From Ilumatobacteraceae bacterium (GTDB lineage Bacteria; Actinomycetota; Acidimicrobiia; Acidimicrobiales; Ilumatobacteraceae): 51,907 nucleotides of DNA. Both the position numbers and the translations under genes were made by a program. The stretch spans positions 1 to 51,907 of the forward strand of contig JALHOG010000033.1 of the NCBI GenBank assembly GCA_022843125.1, written 5' to 3'. The notes beneath the pieces are model-generated. The model did no database searches. It had not been told where the DNA came from and saw only the letters and a list, made by a program, of their open reading frames with translations. Below, one piece after another: positions 1 to 8,199 of the stretch (the stretch's first letter is position 1; every line of letters starts with the position of its first letter).

Positions 1-528
1 TGCGGTGTAGTAGCCGACGATGTCGATCAGCAGGTCGGTCGTGGCCGCCGGTGACGTGCCCTGGAACCACAGCTGGATCAGCCCGTCCGCGGGCACCTGG
101 ACGGTCACCGCGTTCGGGGCGACCACGCCGCCCGCCGAGAAGTTGACGCTCGAGGTGGTCGGCGCCCCCGCTGCGCTCCCGGGCCGGACCGACACGAAGC
201 CGGGTGTGGTGGGGAGTACCGCGGTGACATTGGCGACGACCGCGGTCGCGCCCGTCGGCACGGGAACGGCGGTGGCCGCCTCGCCGTTCGCGCCGACCAC
301 GGCGATCGACCCCGTCACGTCGAGTAGGCGGGGAATCGCCGACGTGAACGAGCCGGACAACCCCACGCCGGTGCGGGTGTCGAGCACACGGGTGGGGGTG
401 ATCGCGACGAACGTCGACGGTTCGCTCGCCGCCCGCACCGTGTAGAGGCCGCCGGCACCGAGGGTGACGGCGACCGCCGCACCGATGGCGGCCCAGCGGG
501 ATCGGACGAGGCCCAGACTCGTGAACAT
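1..528 (-). CDS. Secreted protein with RVLDTR/DIVGYY domain (partial)
   Basis: The reading frame runs off the left edge without a stop, leaving 176 codons of the N-terminal part. An N-terminal signal or anchor follows the start (MFTSLGLVRSRW, then a hydrophobic Ala/Gly/Val run to about residue 30). After it comes one domain beginning FVAITPTRVLDTRTG, with VVANVTAV in the middle and DLLIDIVGYYTA at the window edge. The same domain occurs three times at the C-terminus of the secreted protein at 23025-25994, so this is a recurrent extracellular module in this genome. The start is uncertain: in-frame ATGs also lie at 564 and 579, and none has a clear ribosome binding site; 528 was chosen because it gives the cleanest signal-like N-terminus. 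The function is not known. Confidence 0.65.
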   Translation of the reverse strand, partial: MFTSLGLVRSRWAAIGAAVAVTLGAGGLYTVRAASEPSTFVAITPTRVLDTRTGVGLSGSFTSAIPRLLDVTGSIAVVGANGEAATAVPVPTGATAVVANVTAVLPTTPGFVSVRPGSAAGAPTTSSVNFSAGGVVAPNAVTVQVPADGLIQLWFQGTSPAATTDLLIDIVGYYTA

Positions 529-615
529 GTCCGCAGCATGCGCGGACCGGGCACCCCGCAGCATCGGGGGAAACCACATGCCGCGCCCGTTTCATTTTTC
601 GGGGTCCGTGGGGTC

Positions 616-632
616 CGCGTGACAGTCACGCG
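616..632. promoter_or_regulatory. Perfect 8-bp-arm palindrome in intergenic region
   Basis: CGCGTGAC-A-GTCACGCG is a perfect inverted repeat with a one-base centre. It lies upstream of the minus-strand secreted protein gene and about 170 bp upstream of the RidA-like gene. Next to it is a short direct repeat (GGGGTCCG twice, about 599-616). A dimeric repressor site is possible, but no regulator can be assigned to it. Confidence 0.3.
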
Positions 633-798
633 CCTCAAGCACCGGCCCTACGCGCGTCCGCCGCATGCTGTGATGGGTCGACACACCGCCGCCCGCGATC
701 AAGCAAGCTGACCGAGCGAGGTCCAGGGCACACGAGAGCGTCGAACGAACGCAGGGCGGTGCCAGTCACCGAACCGCTAGAAGAGAGAGCGCGACATC

Positions 799-1248
799 AT
801 GACGATCGAACTGATCAATCCCCCCGGCCTCCCTGACACCGAGATGTACCGACAGGTGGCGATCGCCACCGGGACCACGATGGTGTTCCTGTCTGGCCAG
901 GTGGCGCGGGACGCCGACGGAACGCCGGTCGGCACTGGTGACCTCGCCGCACAGGTTGAGCAGGCCGTACGCAACGTCAACACCGGTGTGGTTGCGGCTG
1001 GTGGCTCGTTCGCCGACATCGCCAAGCTCACGGTGTACGTCGTCGACTGGTCCCTGGACAAGATGCAACCGTTCGGTGAGGGTCTGATGCGTGCAGCGAT
1101 CGACCTCGGCGTCGACCCCACGAAGGCCGTCACGCTCATCGGAGTGGCGGCCCTGGCCGAGCCCGACCTGCTCGTGGAGATCGAGGCGGTCGCCGTCTTC
1201 GATGCCTCGATCAACGCCCCGTTGGTCAGGCGCGACTCGACTGCCTGA
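799..1248 (+). CDS. RidA/YjgF family protein
   Basis: 149 residues, close to the usual 130-150 of the Rid family. The sequence has the family's pattern: VFLSGQVARD near residue 30, LTVYVVDW near 76, and the C-terminal PTKAVTLIGV...LLVEIEAVAVF. Rid proteins deaminate reactive enamine/imine intermediates or are uncharacterised relatives. The catalytic arginine of true RidA (in a P-x-R-S segment) appears here as Lys in PTKAV, which argues for a different Rid subfamily. The gene starts at ATG after AGAGAG and ends convergently, overlapping the 3' end of the LacI-type gene by 23 bp. Its place beside the rhamnose genes does not prove a link to them. Confidence 0.85.
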   Translation: MTIELINPPGLPDTEMYRQVAIATGTTMVFLSGQVARDADGTPVGTGDLAAQVEQAVRNVNTGVVAAGGSFADIAKLTVYVVDWSLDKMQPFGEGLMRAAIDLGVDPTKAVTLIGVAALAEPDLLVEIEAVAVFDASINAPLVRRDSTA

Positions 1249-2233
1249 CGATGAGTTCGGGTTCGAAGCTGACCTGACGGTGCTCGTGGGGGCGACCGTT
1301 GCACTCCTCGATCAGCAACTGGGCCGCTGCCTGGCCGATCCCGAAGGCCGGTTGGCGCACGCTGGTGAGCGGGATCGCCGACATGCCGGCGAACTCGATG
1401 TCGTCGAATCCGACCAGGGCGACGTCATCGGGGACGGCGACGCCGCGTTCGATCAACCCGCGGAGGACCCCGAGCGCCACGATGTCGTTACCGCAGAACA
1501 CTGCGTCGGGGTGCAGAGCCAGGAGCTCGTCGACGCATCGGTAACCCTCGCGGCTGTTGACGGCCGGAAGCCTCAGGACGTCGACGTTCACCGGCTCGGA
1601 GCACTTCTCGACGGCCCGCGCGAGCCCGACCCGACGGTCGTCGAGTTGGCGGAGATCGTCGGGTCCGGTCACGTACACGATCCGGCGTCGGCCGACGTCG
1701 ACCAGGTGCGCACCGGCGAGCTCTCCGCCGCGAACGTCGTCGACTGCGACAGAGCACTGGTTTTGCCGACGGACGGGCTCGTCGACGAGAACGACCGCGA
1801 CGCCGCGCTTGCGCAGCGCGGCAAGGCGCGTATCGGACGAGCGCGCCGTGGTCGGCGTGATGAGCAAGCCGGCTACTCGCTGCTCCTCCATGAACCGAAG
1901 GTGCTGTTCCTCGCGTTGCGGGCTGCCGTTGGAGTTGCACAGCATCACGATGTAGCCGTGCTCTTCCATGGTGGTCTCGACTCCGCGGCCCACCTCGGCG
2001 AAGAAGGGGTTGCCGGCGTCGAGCACGACCAGACCGATGGCGTTGCTCTGGTTCGCCCGAAGTCGCGCTGCGGAGCCATTGCGGACGAAGCCGAGCTCGT
2101 CGATCGCCGCCATGACGCGTTCGCGCATCGCCTCGGACACGCGGTCGGGGTGGTTGAGCACGTGCGAGACGGAGCCGAGTGAGACACCGGCGTGCCTCGC
2201 GACTTCTTCGATGCCGACTGACTTGGGTGCCAT
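1226..2233 (-). CDS. LacI family transcriptional repressor (probable rhamnose regulator)
   Basis: 335 residues, the normal LacI length. The N-terminal helix-turn-helix reads VGIEEVARHAGVSLGSVSHVL, followed by the hinge region and a periplasmic-binding-like effector domain (AIGLVVLDAGNPFFAEVGRG, later DAVFCGNDIVALGVL and VALVGFDDIEFA). It is the last gene of the minus-strand run SBP-permease-permease-GH78-LacI, 45 bp after the rhamnosidase stop. Two palindromes of LacI type (TGAAA-GG-TTTCA and TGAA-ACGC-TTCA) sit right behind the divergent promoters of the rhamnose genes, so this protein is the natural candidate to bind them, with rhamnose or a rhamnose intermediate as inducer. That assignment is inference from context. 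Confidence 0.9.
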   Translation of the reverse strand: MAPKSVGIEEVARHAGVSLGSVSHVLNHPDRVSEAMRERVMAAIDELGFVRNGSAARLRANQSNAIGLVVLDAGNPFFAEVGRGVETTMEEHGYIVMLCNSNGSPQREEQHLRFMEEQRVAGLLITPTTARSSDTRLAALRKRGVAVVLVDEPVRRQNQCSVAVDDVRGGELAGAHLVDVGRRRIVYVTGPDDLRQLDDRRVGLARAVEKCSEPVNVDVLRLPAVNSREGYRCVDELLALHPDAVFCGNDIVALGVLRGLIERGVAVPDDVALVGFDDIEFAGMSAIPLTSVRQPAFGIGQAAAQLLIEECNGRPHEHRQVSFEPELIVRQSSRA

Positions 2234-2278
2234 GCGGTCATTCCATCTGATTCGGCGAGGATTCCGCCACCGGATCCG

Positions 2279-4915
2279 TTATGGCAGCTCGACAGGTTCG
2301 GGCGGCGGCACGAATCGAGGCCGGATGGGCGGCTCGGTGCCGTCGTCGGCGACCGGACGAAATGCGCCGTCGAAGCGGTGCTCGCCGGGGCCGACGTCGA
2401 CGGGTTCCCCGCCGGGCAGTCGGACCGTCGCGGTCGTGGACGGCGGGACGACGACGTCGACGACAAGTCGACCACCGGTGCGTTCCCAGCGCACGCTCGC
2501 GTCGCCGTACGGCGTGCGATGGCTCGCCGATGCCGTCTCCAAGCCGCCACCTGGCATCGGTTCGACGATCAGGTGGCGGTATCCAGGCGCACCGGCCGCC
2601 AAGCCGGCCACGCGCCGGTGCATGAAGTCGGCCACTGCGCCGAGGGCGTAGTGGTTGAACGAGGTCATCTCGCCCGGGTTGATCGACCCATCTGGCAGCA
2701 TGCTGTCCCACCGCTCCCAGATCGTGGTGGCGCCCATCGAGACGGGATACAGCCACGACGGGCACCGTGTCTGTAGCAGCAGGTAGTAGGCGTCGTCGAT
2801 GTGGCCGGTGTCGGCGAGAGCGTCGCAGACGAGCGGAGTGCCGACGAAGCCGGTACCGATGCAGTAGTCCTCGAGCGCGACGAGCTCGCGAAGTCGGCGA
2901 CCGGCGTGCGACCGTTGATCGGGCGTCGGCAGGAGGTCGAACCGGAGGGCGAGTGCGTATGCGGTCTGGGCGTCGCTGGACAGCCGGCCGGACGGGGTGA
3001 CGTACTCGCGGTTGAAAGCAGCGACGACCTGCTGCGCAAGTGCGCCGTACGTGGCTGCGTCGTCGATGTGTCCGAGCGCCTCGGCGGCCCTCGCGAACAG
3101 GCGGAGCGAGTTGGCCCGATAGGCCGTGGCAACCAGCGCGGGCTCGGTACGTGCCGCCGCCGGATCGTCTGGTGGGGCGGCGGGGTCGAGCCAGTCGCCG
3201 AACTGGAAGCCTTCGTCCCACAACCCCGACGGGCTGGCCATCGATGTGGTGGTGTCGACCCACGCCTTCATGCTCGGGTACTGACGGGCCAGGACTCCGA
3301 GGTCGCCGTACTGCTCGTACAACGTCCACGGGACGATCACGGCTGCGTCGCTCCACGCTGCGGTCCCCACAGCCGGGAACACCAGAGGGATCCAGGGCAC
3401 GTACGCGGGCACGGTGCCGAGGTCGGTCTGTTCGGCGGCCAGGTCCTCCAGCCACGAAGCGAGGAAGCCGGCGCAGTCGGCGAGGAAGGTCGCGGTGGGG
3501 GCGAAGACACCGATGTCGCCGGTCCAGCCGAGGCGTTCGTCGCGTTGCGGGCAGTCGGTGGGGAGGTCGACGAAGTTGCCCTTCATGCTCCACACGACGT
3601 TGCGGTGGAGCTGGTTGAAGCCAGGGTGGGAGCACTCGAACGAGCCCACCTCGTCGATCGACGAGTAGATCGCAACCGCGACGAGGTCGTCGGCCGTCAG
3701 CTCACCGGGCCAGCCCACGACACTGGCGTAGCGGAATCCGTGGATCGTGAAGCTCGGTTCGTGCTCTTCGACCCCGCTGCCGCTGAGGACGTAGACGTCA
3801 CGCGCGGCGGCGTAGCGCAAGGGCCGGATGCCGAGTTCGCCGTCTTCGATCACCTCGGCGTGGCGGATCTCGATGCTGGTGCCGGCGGGCCCGCGGACGG
3901 TCAGCCGCACTCGCCCCGAGATGTTCTGGCCGAAGTCGACCAGGGTGGTGCCGGTCGGTGACGTCCAGATGCGGACCGGCCGGAACTCCTCGTGTCGCTG
4001 CACGGGTGGACCGGTCGGCGCGACCAGCCGGTCGGCGACCGAGTCGAGGACGTCGACCGCTCCCCAGCCCGACACGTCATGGTCGGGCAGCGACCATGCG
4101 GGATCGTGCCGGCGCGCGTCGTAGGTCTCTCCGTCGTAGAGGCTCGCAGTGAGCACCGGGCCACGACCGCACCGCCACGTGGAGTCGGTGGCCACGACGA
4201 CGCGCGAGCGGTCCGCGTGTACGAGCTCGAGCTGTGCGACGACGGCGGCTCGGTTCCCGTAGAGCCCTCGCACGCCGCCCCGGAACCCGATTCGCCCTGC
4301 ATACCATCCCTCGGCCGCGGTGATGCCGATCGCGTTCGCCCCGCTGCGGACGAGGTCGGTGACATCGCGAGTGGCGTACCGAAGCCGGTGGCCGTACACG
4401 GTCCATCCGGGCGCGAGCACCTCGTCGTCGACGGCTGTGCCGTTGATCTCGACCTGGTAGGCACCGAGCGCCGACACGTACAGGCGTGCCGCGACGACCT
4501 CGTCCGCGTCGAACTCGGTTCGGAATTGCACGACCTGGTCGGGCACGGGCGTGGCCGGATCGGTGATCGGCAGCGCGACCCAGTCGGCCGGGTCGAGGAG
4601 TCCTGCCTCGACGACGGACGGTTCGCTCCACGGCGACGGATCGGACTCATCTGCCCCCCACACCCGCACCCGCACCCAGGCCCGTTGCCGCGAGCGCAGC
4701 GGCGCGAACGGCCAGTGGACGAGGACCGAGGCGTCGGAACGGACATGACCTGTCGATCGCACGTCGTCGCCGACACGGAGCTCGATCTCGTAGGCGATCT
4801 GGTGCCAACCGGGTGGCGTGTCGTCGACGGTCCAGCTGACGCGAGGTGTCGACGTGCCGATGCCGAGCGACTCCGATCGTTGCTCGAACCGCGGGTTCGA
4901 CGTGCGGGGGGCCAT
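2279..4915 (-). CDS. Alpha-L-rhamnosidase, GH78
   Basis: 878 residues with the multi-domain layout of bacterial GH78 enzymes: an N-terminal Fn3-like domain (about 20-105), carbohydrate-binding beta domains, the (alpha/alpha)6 catalytic domain and a C-terminal beta domain. The signature DCPQRDERLGWTGD lies at 454-467, and Glu460 matches the catalytic acid of the family. A second family segment, GATTIWERWDS, is present near residue 750 and carries the likely general base. No signal peptide is seen, so the enzyme should act in the cytoplasm on imported rhamnosides. It begins 7 nt after the stop of the permease gene, in the same operon as the ABC importer, which suggests the importer brings in rhamnose-containing oligosaccharides or glycosides. 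Confidence 0.93.
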   Translation of the reverse strand: MAPRTSNPRFEQRSESLGIGTSTPRVSWTVDDTPPGWHQIAYEIELRVGDDVRSTGHVRSDASVLVHWPFAPLRSRQRAWVRVRVWGADESDPSPWSEPSVVEAGLLDPADWVALPITDPATPVPDQVVQFRTEFDADEVVAARLYVSALGAYQVEINGTAVDDEVLAPGWTVYGHRLRYATRDVTDLVRSGANAIGITAAEGWYAGRIGFRGGVRGLYGNRAAVVAQLELVHADRSRVVVATDSTWRCGRGPVLTASLYDGETYDARRHDPAWSLPDHDVSGWGAVDVLDSVADRLVAPTGPPVQRHEEFRPVRIWTSPTGTTLVDFGQNISGRVRLTVRGPAGTSIEIRHAEVIEDGELGIRPLRYAAARDVYVLSGSGVEEHEPSFTIHGFRYASVVGWPGELTADDLVAVAIYSSIDEVGSFECSHPGFNQLHRNVVWSMKGNFVDLPTDCPQRDERLGWTGDIGVFAPTATFLADCAGFLASWLEDLAAEQTDLGTVPAYVPWIPLVFPAVGTAAWSDAAVIVPWTLYEQYGDLGVLARQYPSMKAWVDTTTSMASPSGLWDEGFQFGDWLDPAAPPDDPAAARTEPALVATAYRANSLRLFARAAEALGHIDDAATYGALAQQVVAAFNREYVTPSGRLSSDAQTAYALALRFDLLPTPDQRSHAGRRLRELVALEDYCIGTGFVGTPLVCDALADTGHIDDAYYLLLQTRCPSWLYPVSMGATTIWERWDSMLPDGSINPGEMTSFNHYALGAVADFMHRRVAGLAAGAPGYRHLIVEPMPGGGLETASASHRTPYGDASVRWERTGGRLVVDVVVPPSTTATVRLPGGEPVDVGPGEHRFDGAFRPVADDGTEPPIRPRFVPPPEPVELP

Positions 4916-4922
4916 CAGCGTG

Positions 4923-5747
4923 TCATCCCTTCACGGCGCCGGCCATGCCGTCGACGATCTTGCGATTGAAGAACAGGAACATGATCAGGGGCGGGATCGT
5001 GATGATCAGGGCGTCCATGAACAGCAGGTTCCACTGTGAGATGAACTGGCTGCGGAAGTTGAACAGGGTCAGCTGCGCGGTGGCGTTGTCGCGGCCGGGC
5101 AGGAAGTACAGCGGGTTCGTGAAGTCGTTGTAGATCGTGATCGACGACGTGATGATCACCGTGATGATCACCGGTCGCAGCAACGGGAAGATGACCTTGA
5201 AGAACAAGCGGAAGCCCGAGCAGCCGTCGATCATCGCAGCTTCGTCGAGTTCGCGCGGGATCGTCGCCGAGAACGCGCGGAACAGGATGATCGCATAGGG
5301 CAGACCGAACGCGACCTCGACGAGGATGAGGCCGGGCAACGTCTTGAACAGCTGCAACTGCTGCAACGTGTAGATCGTCGGGACCACGGCTGGCGGGATG
5401 ATCAGGCCCATCATGATCATCCCGCTGGCGACCGATGCAACACGGTCACGCCGCCGGTCGAGCGTGAAGCCGACCATCGCTCCGAAGACCACGATGAGCG
5501 CGACGGAGCAGATCGTCAGGATGAAGCTGTTCCTCATCGCCAGCATCACGAGGCCGTCGTCGAAGCTGAGCACTTCCCGAAGATTGCTCCAGAACCGCCA
5601 CTCTTCAGGGAGTGACAGTTCCCACTCCTTCGCCTCCTCTGCCGACTTCGAGGCCGTGAGGACGATGAAGGCGAACGGCACGACGAAGACGAGCAGGCAT
5701 GCGACGATGGCGACTGCGTCGAGCCAGTAGGTGCGCAGCTGCCTCAT
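4923..5747 (-). CDS. Sugar ABC transporter permease (MalG type)
   Basis: 274 residues with about six membrane segments; the first is hydrophobic from residue 10 onward (AVAIVACLLVFVVPFAFIVL). The EAA loop that contacts the ATPase reads ELDEAAMIDGCSGFRLFFKVIFP. The ATG at 5747 overlaps the stop of the upstream permease as ATGA and has GGGAG eight bases upstream, so the much longer frame that extends farther 5' is not the true protein. CUT1-family importers use a MalF-like and a MalG-like permease pair; this is the second of the pair. No ATP-binding subunit is encoded with it. Confidence 0.93.
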   Translation of the reverse strand: MRQLRTYWLDAVAIVACLLVFVVPFAFIVLTASKSAEEAKEWELSLPEEWRFWSNLREVLSFDDGLVMLAMRNSFILTICSVALIVVFGAMVGFTLDRRRDRVASVASGMIMMGLIIPPAVVPTIYTLQQLQLFKTLPGLILVEVAFGLPYAIILFRAFSATIPRELDEAAMIDGCSGFRLFFKVIFPLLRPVIITVIITSSITIYNDFTNPLYFLPGRDNATAQLTLFNFRSQFISQWNLLFMDALIITIPPLIMFLFFNRKIVDGMAGAVKG

Positions 5748-6607
5748 CGCCGGATCTCCCTGCGTGCGAAGTAGCGGGTCATGGGAACGACGAGGGCTGT
5801 GACGAGCACGAAGAGGATGACGTTGCCAGCGGTGGCGAGGCCGTAGAAGCCCGCTTGGTACTGCTTGTAGATCGTCGACGCGATCACGTCGGAGGCGAAG
5901 CCAGGACCGCCGCCTGTCATCGTCCAGATCAGCTCGAAGCTGCGCAGGCCGCCGACGAACGAGAACAGGATCACGGTGAACGTGGCCGGCTGGCTGAGCG
6001 GCAACGTGATGTACCGGAACTGCTGCCACCAGCCGCCGCCGTCGACCGCGACCGCCTCGTAGAGATCGCGGGGGATCGACATGATGCCCGCGATGTAGAT
6101 CACCATCGCGAGTCCGAGGCCCTTCCAGATGTCGACGAGAGCGACGGAGAAGATGGCGAGGTTCACATCGGTGAGCCAGTGCGGCCCGTCGACCCCGACC
6201 GCAGCGAGCACCCGGTTGTACAAGCCGTCCGTGGGGTGCATCAACACGGAAAAGGTCAGGCCGACGGCCACGGTGCTGACGATCACCGGGAAGAAGATCA
6301 TCGCTCGCACCGTGCCCTTGAGCCTGATGCGCGAGGTCACGAGGACGGCGAGCCCCATGCCGATCACAACCTTGGAACCGCTCGTGATCACCGCATAGAC
6401 GAGGGTGTTCCGCAAGCTCTTGAGGAGCGCCTCCTCCCGGAAGAACTGACGGAAGTTGTCGAGCCCGATCCACTGCGACTCGAAGAGCGTCCAGCGGGTG
6501 AAGGCGTAGTAGAACGCCAGGCCGGTCGGCACGAAGAAGATCACGAGGTAGACCAGGCCCGCAGGAACGTAGAAGCTCCGCGGGTACGCCTTCCTGAGGT
6601 GTTGCAT
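5744..6607 (-). CDS. Sugar ABC transporter permease (MalF/UgpA type)
   Basis: 287 residues, six predicted membrane segments, starting with a hydrophobic helix at about 14-36. The EAA motif is EAVAVDGGGWWQQFRYITLPL. The start codon has a strong GGGGAGGG site five bases upstream. The gene follows the solute-binding protein after about 100 bp that contain a strong hairpin, and overlaps the next permease gene by 4 bp. It forms the inner-membrane channel of the importer together with the 4923-5747 product. Confidence 0.93.
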   Translation of the reverse strand: MQHLRKAYPRSFYVPAGLVYLVIFFVPTGLAFYYAFTRWTLFESQWIGLDNFRQFFREEALLKSLRNTLVYAVITSGSKVVIGMGLAVLVTSRIRLKGTVRAMIFFPVIVSTVAVGLTFSVLMHPTDGLYNRVLAAVGVDGPHWLTDVNLAIFSVALVDIWKGLGLAMVIYIAGIMSIPRDLYEAVAVDGGGWWQQFRYITLPLSQPATFTVILFSFVGGLRSFELIWTMTGGGPGFASDVIASTIYKQYQAGFYGLATAGNVILFVLVTALVVPMTRYFARREIRR

Positions 6608-6627
6608 GTGTCCCTCCCCTGGGACGT

Positions 6628-6660
6628 GTCGGGCGGGTCGTCGTCGACGACCCGCCCGAC
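6628..6660 (-). promoter_or_regulatory. Intercistronic 15-bp GC-rich stem-loop
   Basis: A perfect 15-bp inverted repeat with a 3-nt centre: arms GTCGGGCGGGTCGTC and GACGACCCGCCCGAC. It stands between the stop of the binding-protein gene and the ribosome binding site of the first permease gene and has no T-run. Such hairpins commonly stabilise the 3' end of the binding-protein mRNA or partly terminate transcription, giving more binding protein than permease. That role is inferred here. Confidence 0.7.
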
Positions 6661-6703
6661 AGGAACGATTCAGCCGAAGGTCGAACCCTCCGGCCGGCTG
6701 GGC

Positions 6704-8059
6704 TCAGTCCCAGCCTGGAAGTGCGAGCTGCTGAGCCTGCTTCTTGACATCCTCGTCGTACGACGCGGCCGCTGCAGCGGCATCCTTCTGACCCGAGGCG
6801 ACCTCGACCGTGATCTTCTCGAGGTTCGGCCCCTTCACCGGCGAGATGAACTCGAGTGCCGGCGTCACCAGTCCGGCGTCGACATAGGCCTGCATGTCGG
6901 TGACTGCCGGGAGCACATCGGCAGGCAGCGTTGCGCCCTTGATGAGCAGCGGGCCCGACGGCGGGCTGGCAGCGTTCATGATGTCGGCACCCTCGACCGA
7001 CGCGATCAGCGCGAGGAACTCCTTCGCGACGTCGGCGTGTTCGCTCGTCTCCGAGATGTAGGCGGCGGGAGGCATCCAGAGCGTCATGCCGTGGTTGTCG
7101 GCGTCGGAGCCGGGCTGGCCGAAGAAGCCCACGCCGGCGGCCGACTCCGGGGTCATCGACCCCAACGCGAACGTCAGCATCGGGTAGACCGCGAACTCGC
7201 CGTCGGCGAGTGACTGCGGACCGGTGTCGAACTTGGCCGACAGGTAGTCCTCGTTGTACCAGCCCTTCTCGTATGCCTCCTGCAGGCGTTCGAAGCCGGC
7301 GAGGGCGGCAGGCGTGTCGCTGTAGGTGGCCTCGTTCGTCGTGTACTTCGCGGCCCAGTCGGGATCGGCGGCGGCGACGTTGTAGAAGTCGGCGAGCACG
7401 AACAACTGCGACGTCCAGGTGTCACCGAACGTGCCACCCACCGGCACGACGCCCGCTGCCTTCAACGTGTCCATCGCGGCAGAGAACTCGTCCCACGTCT
7501 TCGGGACCTCGATTCCGTTGTCGGCGAAGACCTGCTTGTTGTAGAGCATGCCGCCGCCCATGCCGGTACCGAAGGGCACGCCATACACGCCACCCTCCAG
7601 GGTCACCGCAGGCAGGAACGCATCGGCGATGTTGTCGAGCATGGCTTCGCCGGTCAGATCGACCATCGTGTCGGCAGGGTTGAGCGCCTGGAGAAGCGAA
7701 CCGGAGTTGTACACGAAGATGTCGTTCATCTCGCCAGTCGCGAGCTTGGTCTTGACGATGTTGTCGCCCTCGGCACCGCCAGGGCGCTTCTCGACCGTGA
7801 ACGTGACATTCGGGTGATCGGCGGTGAACTTCGCCGTGAGCGCGTCGAGCATCGCGCTCGTGAACGGCGCATCGTCGATCAGGACGGACAACTCGATCGC
7901 TTCGTCACTGGCGGCCGCGGCCGTGTCGGACGCGGCGTCGGTCTCGGGCGCGGAAGCGCTCGGCGCAGCGTCGTCGGCATCGCTGCCGCCGCATGCTGCG
8001 AACAGCAGGCCGGTCGCGACGGAGATCGCGAGCAGCCCCGTGGGTCGCTTCATTCTCAT
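6704..8059 (-). CDS. ABC transporter sugar-binding lipoprotein
   Basis: 451 residues. The N-terminus (MRMKRPTGLL...LLFAAC) is a lipoprotein signal with the lipobox Cys around residue 22, followed by a low-complexity Asp/Ala/Ser linker. The mature part is a family 1 extracellular solute-binding protein (GVYGVPFGTGMGGGMLYNKQ, PKTWDEFSAAMDTLKAAGV). It captures sugar for the two downstream permeases. The ATG at 8059 was chosen because GGGGAG sits nine bases upstream; an in-frame ATG 14 codons earlier lacks this. The promoter and a LacI-type operator lie directly upstream. Confidence 0.93.
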   Translation of the reverse strand: MRMKRPTGLLAISVATGLLFAACGGSDADDAAPSASAPETDAASDTAAAASDEAIELSVLIDDAPFTSAMLDALTAKFTADHPNVTFTVEKRPGGAEGDNIVKTKLATGEMNDIFVYNSGSLLQALNPADTMVDLTGEAMLDNIADAFLPAVTLEGGVYGVPFGTGMGGGMLYNKQVFADNGIEVPKTWDEFSAAMDTLKAAGVVPVGGTFGDTWTSQLFVLADFYNVAAADPDWAAKYTTNEATYSDTPAALAGFERLQEAYEKGWYNEDYLSAKFDTGPQSLADGEFAVYPMLTFALGSMTPESAAGVGFFGQPGSDADNHGMTLWMPPAAYISETSEHADVAKEFLALIASVEGADIMNAASPPSGPLLIKGATLPADVLPAVTDMQAYVDAGLVTPALEFISPVKGPNLEKITVEVASGQKDAAAAAASYDEDVKKQAQQLALPGWD

Positions 8060-8088
8060 CTGGTAGGTCTCCCCTCGTTGCAGCTGAC

Positions 8089-8100
8089 TGAAAGGTTTCA
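8089..8100. promoter_or_regulatory. LacI-type operator in front of importer operon
   Basis: TGAAAGGTTTCA is a palindrome with five-base arms around GG. It lies 13 bp downstream of the putative -10 box of the minus-strand promoter and about 30 bp upstream of the binding-protein start, a position where a bound repressor would block transcription. A similar palindrome stands in front of the divergent isomerase gene. Confidence 0.7.
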
Positions 8101-8112
8101 TTCAGCTCGATC

Positions 8113-8142
8113 ACGATATGACGCCCGACACAGCACTGTCAA
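8113..8142 (-). promoter_or_regulatory. Putative sigma70-type promoter, importer/rhamnosidase operon
   Basis: On the minus strand TTGACA (8142-8137) and TATCGT (8118-8113) are separated by 18 bp. The predicted start falls near 8106, just before the TGAAAGGTTTCA operator. Confidence 0.6.
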
Positions 8143-8168
8143 GCCCCACAGTCCAACGTTTTCGGGGA

Positions 8169-8198
8169 TTGACACCGCCATTTCTGTCCTCGTACGCT
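8169..8198 (+). promoter_or_regulatory. Putative promoter of rhamnose catabolic operon
   Basis: TTGACA (8169-8174) and TACGCT (8193-8198) with an 18-bp spacer. It diverges from the importer promoter, and the start site should fall within the operator at 8200-8211. Confidence 0.6.
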
Positions 8199-8199
8199 C

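Noticed and set aside
1226..1248. 23-bp convergent overlap as an antisense control device
   Set aside because: Short 3' overlaps of convergent genes are common in this dense genome; a second 23-bp case occurs at 19653-19675 and no special structure is present.
5748..6473. N-terminal extension of the second permease into the first permease gene
   Set aside because: The extension is an out-of-frame reading of the upstream permease; the ATGA overlap and ribosome site define the start at 5747.
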